From positions 33,806,958 through 33,870,957 of the forward strand of contig NC_031799.1 in NCBI RefSeq assembly GCF_001522545.3: DNA of 64,000 nucleotides. The letters run 5' to 3'. Shown here in pieces: positions 25,734-36,146 of the stretch. Position 1 is the first letter of the stretch. Every line of letters starts with the position of its first letter. The notes under the pieces were generated by a model that was not told where the DNA came from, did not search any database, and was given only the letters and a program-made list of their open reading frames with translations. The DNA is from Parus major. Lineage: Eukaryota; Chordata; Aves; Passeriformes; Paridae. A program made the position numbers and the translations under genes.

Positions 25734-26825
25734 TGTTTATTGGGTTTGCATGGAAAGGTTTTGATAGCAGGATGACTAAAGGCATGAAGGGTCTAGAATG
25801 TTCCTCCATCCCTGACTGAGCCAATGCCAGCTACAAGGTGGACCTGCCACAAACCACAGCAGAACCCATTACTGATGGTTCTAGTGCCTTTGAAATTACT
25901 TATTTAAGAAGAGAGAAAAAAAAAAATTACTACACAAAAAGCAGCCAGCAGAGAGGAGTGAGAATATGTAAAAGAAACAGCCCTGAAGACAACCAAGTCA
26001 GTGGAGAAGGAAGGGAAGGAGATGCTTCAGGCGCTGGAGCTGAGATTCCTCTGAAGCTTGTGATGAGGACCAGGGTAAGGAAGCTGTGCCCCTGCAGCTC
26101 GTGGAGGTCTGTGGTGGAGCAGAGATCCCACCTGCGGCTCATGGAGGACCCCATGATGGAGCAAGTGGATATCCAAAGGAGGCTGTGACCCCATGGGAAG
26201 CCTGCACCTGAGCAGGGTCCTGGCAGGCCTCGTGGCCTCATGGAAACAGAAGCCCACACTGGAGCAGATTTTCTGGCAGGACTTGTGTCCCTGCAGGAGG
26301 ATCCATACTACAGCAATGTGTTCCTGAAGGACTGCCCCACATGGAAGGGACACATGCTGGGGGAGTTTGTGAAGAACTTCAGCCCCCAGGAAGGAAAAGG
26401 GCCCATGCTGGAGTAGATCATGGAGGACTGACTGTCATGGGAAGGAGCCCATGCTGGAACAGGGGAAGAGTGTGAGAAGGAAAGAGCAGCAGAGAGCACA
26501 CATGATGAGCATGCACAGAGGGTCCAGAACCCCCATTCCTTGCTGCCCTGTGCCACTGGGAGGGTGAGGATAGTGCAAATAAGGAATGAAATTGAGCCTG
26601 CGAAGAAGGAAGGGTTGGCTGGTGGAATATGTTTTAAGAGTTGGTTTTATTCCTCATTACTCTATTCTGCTGTGTTTGGTAATAAAATGATTTCCCCAAA
26701 CTGGGTCTGTTATGCCTGTGACAGTAATTGCTAAGCAATCTCTTCTTCTTCTTATCTCATCCTATGATCCTTTTTTCCCTCAGTCAAGCATGAACGATAT
26801 AGGAGCTTCATGGGCATGTGGTCAG
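25734..26825 (+). mobile_element. Long avian ERV LTR (about 1.1 kb), probably solo
   Basis: It begins near TG at 25734 with the TTGGGTTTGCATGG start typical of a long LTR class common in bird genomes. It continues with a GA-rich middle made of degenerate repeats (GGAGCAG/CATGGAGGA-like), an AATAAA at about 26680, and a tail similar to the usual end of this class. No gag/pol/env sequence follows, so it is probably a solo LTR. The 3' border is approximate and I could not define a target-site duplication. The open frames inside it on both strands are not genes. Confidence 0.65.
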
Positions 26826-27605
26826 CACAACTTATGCTTGTTTTCTCATTCTCATTTCGAACATGAAGTTCCAAAAATTTCTCCTTGACAATTGTAGGCT
26901 CATATTGCCAATTTCAGAATTAATTTGTGAAAGGGTCATGTCTGCTAAATTACTCTTGTCACAAAAGGAAGATAGGGGTTTGTCTTTTCATTCAGACTAG
27001 AAGATACAGGTACATGTTTTGAATTTAGGAAAAAAAAGCCTATTTTTTTGTCTTAGGGAAAACAAATTTAAGTAAATCTGAATTCCAAATAAATTAAACT
27101 GCAAGGCATTTCTCAACATTAAACTCCAGGATTTTCAGAGATCTAGTTTTGTTGGGTTTTTTTTTCCTGGAAATGCAACAAAATATATTCTTGCATTTGA
27201 GACTGCTGGCATCCACACAGAAGAAACTCATACTTAAATACTTCCAAAGCAAATACATAACATTGCATGCACTTAGCAGTAACGTTGCATCAGGAAAAAA
27301 GCTAAACAAAAAGACCCCAAAAACCCAAAAACCTATAAATTCAAGCTTCTTTTTAATATGTTTATCTGTCACAGTTCTTAAGACAGGCATGTGTTGTGTC
27401 AGACAGCAATCATGTCTTTCCACACTGTTAGGCAGTTCTATCTGTTGCTAGAACAAACTTTAACTCTTGGTGATACCATATGATAGGTACACATAAGCTA
27501 CATAACTCCAGGAGCCAAATAGCTATGCATGCTACATGGAAGACCATACACCAGTGCAAAATAAATTCTTTTTTTCTATATGTCTTTTTTTTCTCTATCA
27601 CATTT

Positions 27606-27714
27606 ATACTTTAGTAGTATACTTTAGTGGCAGTGCTTTAGTACTAATTAATTAATTCAGTACTACTAATAAGTAGTAATAGTTTAGTACTAATTACTTT
27701 AGTAGTAATACTTC
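27606..27714. repeat. Interspersed TTTAGTAGTA/TAGTACTAA direct and inverted repeats
   Basis: Units of TTTAGTA, TAGTACTAATTA and their complements (TACTACTAATAAGTAGTA) alternate through about 110 bases, so the stretch can fold into several alternative hairpins. It probably grew from a microsatellite. Confidence 0.6.
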
Positions 27715-29107
27715 AGCTGAAACTTGGAAAAATTAAAAGGATAATAAATATTCTTAAATATTGATATTAAATTTATTACATGCTAATCACTGCATGCTAA
27801 TTTCTAAGGCTTCACTGCTGGGGAAGAATATATTCTACAGGCTAAAGGCCATGCCAGGAAGTGTATTTCAACACCAATTGCCTCCAAGTTCATTAACTAA
27901 AGGTCATAATTGAATACAGAAAGAACCAAAATTCTTTTGTGAGCAAAGTGATTGCAGGAACTGCCAAAAATATATGTAAACACAGAATAGGGGGTAAAAC
28001 ATTATTACAAAAGATCTAATAGAAGCATCTCAGGGACCTAGCAAATGCCAACTATTTCATACAATCAATTTTTTGTAATTAAACAACCATCAGATGCCTA
28101 ACAGTGCTGGGATAACAGCACTGACAAGTCAGAGAAACAAAAGTGATGTGAAAAAGAAGGAATTTGCAAATAATCAGGACCTCACACATTTTCATTATGA
28201 ATCTCCTATCAGCATAACTTCTCTGTCATTCAGTAGTCTGACCAAAGCATGATCCTCCTGCAAAATCAATAGGTGAAACTTGCAAATTTGTTGCCTCACT
28301 AAAAATATGTGGAGATTATTTAAATAAAACAGTGGAAACAATTTTGCTTTTAAAAGCAAGAGGATTAATAATATTGTTTTTAACTTGTTCTCACATCCAT
28401 CTGAAGACCAGTTTCTGCAATTTTTAAGTGCACTGGTGTAATACGCAGCTGCCTGGCAGGAGACACCAATACTGAAGCTGAAAATAAATTATTAGACTAC
28501 AAAAGAGAACTTCACTCATGCTTTTGAAACTTTGAATATTTAGGAAAGAATTCCAACAAGAGAAATGAAAAAAGATACTTGAAGAAGAAACAAAGAGAAT
28601 GTAGGAAAATCTTGGGCAACCAGTGAGGACATGAGTTTTTGTACAGTAAGTGTAAATGACTGGTGGTTTGAACAAAGTTTTGTTGGGATGTGGGCAACTG
28701 AAATGTATTTAAAATGAAAAATATATGTTATTAAAGAGACGAACAAATGACACCAGGTTTTACAATACGTTTGGGCTGCAGACTTGAGATTTCTTCTTGC
28801 AATTGGCAGGCTGGGAAAAAAAGCACAAAAAAATATGAATGTACATATAATAGTACTGTTTCTTAACATATATGTCTTCACTGAGATTAACCTGGTATCA
28901 AGAAAATACCAATCAAGAAAATCAAGAAAAAAGAGTTTTGATACTGGCCAAAGGGGCCTTCTAGTTTTTTGGCACTTCTTTACACCCTGCAAAGACAAAA
29001 GTCTTTTATAGTCTTTTCCAGTAGTGAAGATAAAGATGATAAATTTGTTTCGAGGTTACTGCATACATTTGATGGAACATCTGCGTCTTAAAACATTTTT
29101 AATATTT

Positions 29108-29141
29108 ATTTTCAAATGTATCATATTTTCAAATGTATCAT
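29108..29141. repeat. Perfect 2 x 17-base tandem repeat
   Basis: ATTTTCAAATGTATCAT occurs twice back to back without mismatch, indicating a recent local duplication. Confidence 0.8.
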
Positions 29142-29931
29142 ATTCTCAGGTGGTAAAACCCATTTTCTGTGTAGATATCTTTGAACAACAGAAACTGTGT
29201 TACATTTGCTTATGTCATTATCACCCCACTGATTAAGTAATCTAAAAAGAAATTGTGATACTACAAAAGTGAATTACTCTCCAGAGGCTTTATATTCCAC
29301 TGTGTACTAAGAAATTAATTTGAATGGGAATAGGAAAGACTGTGGAAGAGAGTAATAACGGTAATGATCGATAAGGTAAACCAAAAATAGAAGAGACAGA
29401 ACAATGAAACATTATTAGACATCAGAATTCATCATTCATATACTTAAGAAATCAATTGAGATGTTCTCATGCTTCACTGATACGAATTCATTATGTGGGT
29501 TAGGGGTTTTTTTCTCATTAGAAAAAATATGCCTCCAAAATCAAGGTCTAACTTGTTTACATTTCTGCAACTTTGTAGTTGCTCAGAAGCAAATACAACA
29601 GCATTAGTGTAGATGTAGTATTTGTTGAGTAATACATGTTCTTATTTCAGGGATTTGTAAAGAGGGAGACCAGAAACCATATCAGCTGCAAAGTGACAAA
29701 TGTAGCACAAAGAGTTATCGACTTTATGAGCTAGGAATCTTGATACTGCTTGACACTCATTCTCAATTACCCCAATTACCATTCTCAATTGTTCCACCTG
29801 TTGATTGAACAGCACTAGAAAATGTCTCAAGTAAATGAATAGATTTTCATGGCAGTAGACAAAACATGTCTCAGTGGGTTTAGTGAACCCACTGAGGTGC
29901 AAGAAGAATGCTTCAAAGAAATTGATCCTTT

Positions 29932-30750
29932 TCACCAGACCAAGTTGGTCAGAGCCCCACCCAATCTGGCCTTAAACTCTGCTGGGGACCAGGCATTCAC
30001 GGCTTTTCTGCACAACCTGTTCCAGTCCCTCACCACCCTCACAGTAAAGAATTTCTTCCAATGTCTAACATAAACCTCCTTCAGCTCAAAGCCATTTCCT
30101 CTCATCCTATTATTGCACACCCTTGTAAAGAATCCCTTCCCTGTTTTCTTGCAGGCCCTCTTCAGGTACTGCAAGGCTGCTATAAGCTCTTCCTGGAGTC
30201 TTCTCTTCTCCAGACTGAACCACCCCAGCTCCCTCAGCTTGTGGTCATGGGAGAAGTGTTCCAGCCCTGTGATCAATGTAATGGCTCTCCCTGGACTTTT
30301 TCCAGTGGATCCTTGTCTTTCTCAGGTTGGACACTACAGAGCTGGATGCAGGTGGGATGTCACCAGAGGAGAAGGACACACTTCCCTCCCTCATCCTGCT
30401 GGACACGCTACCTTTGATGCAGCCCAGGATACAGTTTGCTTTCTGGGCTGTGGGCACGCAGTGATCTTTTCATCCACAAACACCCACAAGTCTTTCTTCT
30501 CAGGGCTGTCTTCAATCCATTTCCCACTCAGACTGTACTTATGCTTGGGATTGCACCAACTCAGGTGGAAGACTTTGTTGAACTTCATGAGATTTATATG
30601 GGCCCATCTCTGAAGTCTGTCACAGTCCGTCTGAATGGCATTCCTTCCCTCCAGTAAGTCAACCATACACACAGCTTGGTGTTGAAAAAGTTGCTGAGGG
30701 CGCACTTGAATCCCCCTGTCCATGTTGCCAAGAACAGTGCTGGTCACAGT
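29932..30750 (-). mobile_element. CR1 LINE fragment: 3' part of the reverse transcriptase ORF
   Basis: On the minus strand this encodes the distal CR1 ORF2 in pieces: 30391-30747 has the block with AIQTDCDRLQRWAHINLMKFN and EKKDLWVFVDEK, and 29932-30276 has LRELGWFSLEKRRLQEELIAA, RGNGFELKE, KKFFTVRVVRDWNRL and FKARLGGALTNLV. The pieces lie in different frames, so at least one frameshift separates them. The element is 5'-truncated, as most CR1 copies are. The usual short 3' tail with ATTCTATGA-like repeats was not seen beyond 29932, so its 3' end is lost or diverged. It cannot encode an active enzyme. Confidence 0.9.
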
Positions 30751-32996
30751 ATGTGTTGTGAAAGAACATATCTTAGACCTGCATATTTATTTGGGATAAT
30801 GGGTTTATTTTAGAATCATTGTTACAGCATTGTTACATTAGGAAGTGAGAGAAGTTTCTTGCAGTTTCACCAATCACAGAGTGAACGAGAGAATCAAACC
30901 AATTGACTCAATTGATCAAACCAATTAATTAGCAGAAAAAAATGAGTAATTACTTCCTGTTTAAATCTGATAACTTGTCTCTAAAACAGAAAGGTCTTTT
31001 TGATTGAAGGATCAATCAAAAAGGTTGTGGTACTTCCTCTACTGAACTTAATTTTGGAAATAAATCACACCTAATTTTCAGCATGACCTATCTTTTATAA
31101 CCAGGCAGGTATAACAATTCTTATTCTACTTCAATCTTATAATATTGATGGGTGATACTGTCATTGAAGACACTTGAATATTTACGCTTTTCAAACCACT
31201 ATATTTTAATCTATTTTTCTACCAGCTGGGTGGCATTCAAATCCCTCAACAAATAAGAAAGGAGCCAAGAGAAAAAGAATACAAATACTCTCTTATCTCT
31301 TATCCATGGTAATTTATATTAAATCCAGGACCGTTTTTCTCTCCAGAACTTTACCAAGATCTGCTAAGCTATCTGATCAAAGCTAGCCTTAATGTGTATC
31401 CCAGTAGGTAATTTCCAGAAAGTAATTAAAATTATTCCAGTGAGCTGCTCTGGCCAAGTGTACTATTCTAATTAAATTGCATAGAGAGTGTAGTTTGTGT
31501 TTCTACCTACCTTTCCACAAGCTAACATTATATACAGTACTCATAATCCAGAAAGAAAACGTTAAACCTTCAGCACCTCTACCTGCTGATTCAACCCAAT
31601 CTACCCTGCTAAACAAGAAATAGACTGATACACCAAGAAGAATTAAACCTCAGCTTTAAGTGCTCCCACCAAGATCCATGGAAGCACTACCCTCATTCTC
31701 AACTATCCTGAAATCAATGTAAAAGGTTATCTTCAATCACCATTAATATTTTCAGCCATTAACATGACTATTCAGAAATGGCATCTATCTTGCAAACACA
31801 TGCTGAAAAAAGCTCCAGAGATGGAAGTATGAGAAAAACATCACTATACATGTGGGTTTGTATTTATGTGTTCAACAGATCATGCACACTGACAGCCCTT
31901 CACAGCATTAGTCCTTTCAAATGAATAAATCTGTTTGAAATGGATTAGCCCACTTACTTCCCTGTGCAAGAATAATGGTACTGATACAAATGTAAATTAG
32001 GTCTTTCCTGTTACACATCACATTCAAAGCAAATGCTTGCATTACAAAGGATATTGATTTGCTCTGAAGGTGTGAAGAGGTTCAGTGGCACAAAATTCTA
32101 ATCAACCCTTGCTGCCATCTTCTGGTTTCCTAAAAATCCACCAAAAAAATCTACTTCTCTTCAAAAACAAATACTTCTTTGGTACATGCATAAAACTAAA
32201 TGTCACTAATCTACTTTGCAATTTCATAAAAATGTTCGTACCTCACAGGTCCAATTCTACAAAACACGTACATGAAATTTTGAAAACAACAAAGCAATAG
32301 GAATTAGGGAAAAATATTATTAATGCATAGATGCTAAAAAGAATATATTTGGTAAGTTTTAAGGGACAGATATGCTTTATTATAGAATGCCATTTATGAT
32401 ACACATATAATTTCTTTGTAATTTCTTTCTAATATATTACATAACATATATTGGTATATATGGTAACATATATTGGTAACTTAAATTTGCATAAAAAGTA
32501 GGTTTAGCAACAAATACACCAAAACAAAGTAAAACACATTTTGGGCTTAAGCCCTTTTGACACTCAGAGCACAGTATGCTTTTGGACACTTAAGGTCAAC
32601 CTTAATGCAGTACTAGAAGTGGAAGCGGAAATCTGAAAAATTCTAAAGCAGCTTTCAAGGCCCAAATCAACTACAATTTAGCAGGGCAGCATGAAATAGG
32701 AGACAAAGCCATAAATTCTGAGGTTCAAAACATCAAAAGACATGGGAGTATAAAACAATGCCACAAAGGTTTGCCAGCTAATTATAAATAAGCTAGATCT
32801 GAAAATAGACTAGGACCTTTATTTCTAGGAAAATAGATTAATTAAAGTGCACATACGACCAAGTTAATGGTCTAGTAATCCAAAATGCATGCATGATAAC
32901 GAACCACAATTTATGAGCATATAATTTTCTTTAGCACGGTGACCATTTCAAACCTACCCTGTTTAGTTTGAAAATAATACTTTCAATAAACCATTT
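30751..32996. other. AT-rich intergenic stretch
   Basis: Nothing recognised except a short direct repeat of AACATATATTGGTA near 32443-32482. Confidence 0.4.
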
Positions 32997-33353
32997 TTGT
33001 GGTGGGATAGGAGTGTCCTATTGGATTCTTACAGGCAGGACAGAAGAGGCTGGGAGGTGGCATTTCATGTAAAGACAATAACAGAATCTATAAAGTTTAC
33101 AGTTGGCAATGGCACAGCTGAGAGACACTGCGTAAGAATCAAGGGATTAACAAATAATGTGGATGTCATTGTGGGAGCCTGCTACAGACCTCTTAGCCAG
33201 GACAATAATGCTCACAAATTGTTCTTTGAGGAACTAAAGGACACTTCCAAGTCAGCTGCCCTTGTCCTTGTGGCAGACTTCAAATTTCTAGTAATCAACT
33301 GGGAGCATCACATAGATGGTACAATCCGGGCCAGAAGATTAATAAAAAACCTG
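32997..33353 (+). mobile_element. CR1 LINE fragment: endonuclease (APE) domain part
   Basis: The plus-strand reading gives CR1 ORF2 endonuclease blocks in order: WWDRS...LDSYRQDRRGW, VRIKGLTNNVDVIVGACYRP and ALVLVADF...INWEHH, matching the family pattern TWWD...YRLFRKDR, VRIKG...VVGVCYRPP and LVLMGDFNHPDICW. The catalytic-loop asparagine of the GDFN block has changed (ADFKF) and both ends are missing. This is an internal fragment, unusual because most CR1 copies keep only the 3' end. An LTR starts six bases after it. Confidence 0.85.
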
Positions 33354-33359
33354 TGTGAC

Positions 33360-33642
33360 TGTCACCCTGAAAACTCAATTTTCTGAGTTTGCTGACATAG
33401 TTTTCTAAAGACTTTCCCAGGACAGTAACTGCAAACTTAAATATGTATACATTCTTTCTGATACAGGTCCTTTGATAGACATCTCTCATGGCTAGTGCAG
33501 TTAGGAAGGTGCTATCCTGACCATCCAATCCCTGGCTGTGGTCAGAAACCTATAAATTCTGAGAGGAGAAATAAAGTTCTCTCTTCCTTTCACCACACCT
33601 CGAGCTGTGTTTGTGTGACCTATTTCATGTCCAGCAGCAACA
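33360..33642 (+). mobile_element. Short solo ERV LTR (283 bases), ERVK-like
   Basis: It starts TGTCACCCTGAAAACTCA and ends in CA. It contains a TATA-like CTATAAAT and an AATAAA in the normal order. Six-base flanks TGTGAC (33354-33359) and GGTGAC (33643-33648) differ by one base and look like an ageing target-site duplication. The same family occurs again at 50032-50313. No internal viral genes are present. The family name is not known to me; six-base duplications are typical of class II (ERVK) elements. Confidence 0.8.
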
Positions 33643-33682
33643 GGTGACAACTTTATAAAAGAGATTCTAAGCCAGCTGACTC

Positions 33683-34530
33683 AGAATCAGAGAATCACGG
33701 AATCATAGAATGTGCTGGGTTGGAAGGCACCCATCAAGATCATCAAGTCCAAATCCTGTCCCTATGCAGGACACCCCAAGAATTGTACTGTGTGCCCAAG
33801 AGCATTGCACAAATGCTTCTTGACAAAGGGAGGGTTGGTGCTGTGATCACTTCCCTGGGGAGCCTCTTTCAGTGCTCAAGCACACTCTGGTAAAGAACCT
33901 TTCCCTAATATCCAGCCTAAACCTCCCCAGTTCAGCTTCATGCTATTTTATTGAGTCCTGTTTCTAGTCACAGACAGAAGAGGTCAATGTCTGCCCCTCC
34001 TCTTCCCTTCATGGGGAAGTTGCAGACAATAATGAGGTCTGTCCTCAGTCTCCTCTTCTCTAGGCTGAACAGACTAAGTGACTTTAGTCACTCCTCATAC
34101 AGCTTCACCTCAAGGTCCTTCACCATCTTTGTAGTTTTTCTTTGGATGTTCTCTAATACTTCCAATATCTTATATTTTTTGCAGTGCCCAAACCAGCCCC
34201 CAGCACTGGAGGTGGGGCTGCCCCAGCTCAGAGCAGAGCAGGACAATCCCCTCCCTTGCCCTGCTGGTGATGCTGTGCCTGATGTCCCCCCAGGACAGGG
34301 TTGGCCCTCCTGGCTGCCAGGGCACTGCTGGCTCATGTTCAGCTTTCTGTTAAACAGGATCCCCAGGTCCCTTTCTGCCGGGCTGCTGTCTCATTCCCCA
34401 GTCTGTCTGTACATCCTGGATTGCACCATCCCAGGTGCAGAATCGAACCCTTTCCCTTGTTTGACTTCATAGGGCTGGTTTGCCCAAGCCTTTAATATGT
34501 CGAGGTCTCTCTGAAGTGCCATTGTAGTAC
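33683..34530 (-). mobile_element. CR1 LINE 3' end
   Basis: The left edge has the CR1 3' repeats in complement (AGAATCACGGAATCATAGAA) followed by the usual TGGGTTGGAAGG block; the 3' part of ORF2 and its GC-rich segment run to about 34530 on the minus strand. The minus-strand peptides are interrupted by stops, for example around the block TTKMVKDLEVKLYEE. The right border is approximate. This is a second CR1 subfamily, different from the copy at 29932. Confidence 0.88.
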
Positions 34531-35590
34531 AAGTGCCCATACACCCATTTGCTATAAAAAAGCTCGTACACAGAACTGCAGGATTCATGTTTGCCATTTG
34601 AGACAAGTATGTTCATTTAGAACAACAGAGTGAATAACACTGCTGAAAGACTGCAGTTATAATAGGAAGGAAGGCACAGCAATGATAGCTCTAGTCCCTC
34701 TGGACTGAGTAGAGATGGCTAGCTGACGCCCCATTTCAGTAGGGGCAGTCATGGTTCACATTCAGATGTAACTTTGAAGAAGTGTTTTGCAAGGGCTTAT
34801 CTTCAGGGACTCTCAAAAGAGAGCCATACATATCAACGACTTTTCAAAAGGGGACACAAATGTGACATTAATCCCTAAGACTTCTAGAAATTACTTTTAG
34901 TATCTGCATTCTCTTAATTATCCTGTAGACATGCATAACATGCAGGATAAACATGCAAGCATATATTTGCAATAAGTTCTATCTTCTCTTTTACATGTGG
35001 CACCTAAGAATGAACATGGGAAAATCACATAATCTTTATTTAATTCCATATAGATAATACCCATTCAATGCTAGATGATTGCTGTCCTGCCAAGGGTGCT
35101 TTACAAACATCAATTCCACCCCAGCTATCCAAAGCTAACTCCAAATGCAACTACTTTCATGTTGTGAAAATTCACATTTTCCATGTGCACCTAATTTAAA
35201 AAGGAAAATATAATAATTTAAAATTATTAATATTAACTGTAACTATTTTTTGAATGTAAACTATCACAAAATCCTTTGAGCCCAACAATCTAAAGCGTGT
35301 TGGAAACAGCACAGAAATCTGCGTAAAGCCACCAGATGGTGCCACCTCCATAACTTAAGGGAGGGAGATCTCTCCCGCCACTCCAAATGTGCTTCACATA
35401 ACCAGCAAAATCGCTCATTCGCTCCGACTCCTGCTATCATATGAGTAAAAAACCAAATGCCAACTTCAATATCCAGAGTGACCATTATGGTTAAGACTTC
35501 TCACTAGCTTTTGAGCTTTGTCACTCTCTCTGTCTTTTCTGCAAAACAATCACAGCAATGCACACTTCATGATAAAGAGTTGTATTTCTG
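34531..35590. other. Spacer, nothing recognised
   Basis: AT-rich DNA between a CR1 and an LTR. No coding or RNA gene was recognised. Confidence 0.4.
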
Positions 35591-35596
35591 GTTTGA

Positions 35597-36146
35597 TGTG
35601 CTGGTTTTGGCATGCAGGTTTTGACTGAGATAGAGCTAATTTTTTTCACAGTATCTGGCGTAGGGTTAAGTTTTGGATATGTGCTGGAAACATTGTTGCT
35701 AACTCAGGGATGTTGTATTTACTGCCAGCAGGGCCTACACAGAACATTTCTGCTCCTCACAGCACCCCACCAGTGAGTGGGCTGGGGATGCACAAGGAGC
35801 TGAGAGAAGACATAGCCAGGACAACTGAACCCAACTGATCAAAGGGATATTCCTTTGGATATCTACTGGGGAAGAAGGAAGAAGTGGGGACTTGTCTTCC
35901 CATGTCACTGCTACGTGTGATGGAGCCCTGTTTTCCTTGAGGTGGCTGAACACTTGCTTGTCCATGGATAGTGATGAATTAATTCCTTGTTTTGCTTTGC
36001 TTGAGTGCATGGTTTGTGCTTTACTTATTAAACTGTCTTTACCTCAGCTCATGAGTTTTCTCACTTGCGATTCTCTCTATCCTGCTGCAGGGGAGTGAGT
36101 GAGCAGGTGGGTGGCGCTTAGTTGCCAGCTGGGATTAAACCTTGAT
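35597..36146 (+). mobile_element. Solo avian ERV LTR (about 550 bases)
   Basis: It starts TGTGCTGGTTTTGGCATGCA, close to the common bird LTR start TGTCCTGGTTTTGG. It contains GACATAGCCAGGACAACTGA and CAAAGGGATATTCC, a polyadenylation-type TTATTAAACTGTCTTTA, and the end block GCTTAGTTGCCAGCTGGGAT. Flanks GTTTGA (35591-35596) and GTTTGG (36147-36152) look like a six-base target duplication with one change. The last bases are GAT instead of ACA, so the end has decayed. No viral coding sequence is attached. Confidence 0.8.

Larger units (their letters stand above)
26826..29931. other. AT-rich intergenic stretch with small repeats
   Basis: No gene was recognised. Small structures are listed separately at 27606 and 29108; a short AATCAAGAAAA direct repeat lies near 28911-28932. 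Confidence 0.4.

Noticed and set aside
25838..26556. Open frames of 80-116 codons on both strands
   Set aside because: They lie inside an ERV LTR with degenerate GA-rich repeats.
33951..34472. 173-codon plus-strand open frame
   Set aside because: It is the antisense of a CR1 3' region.
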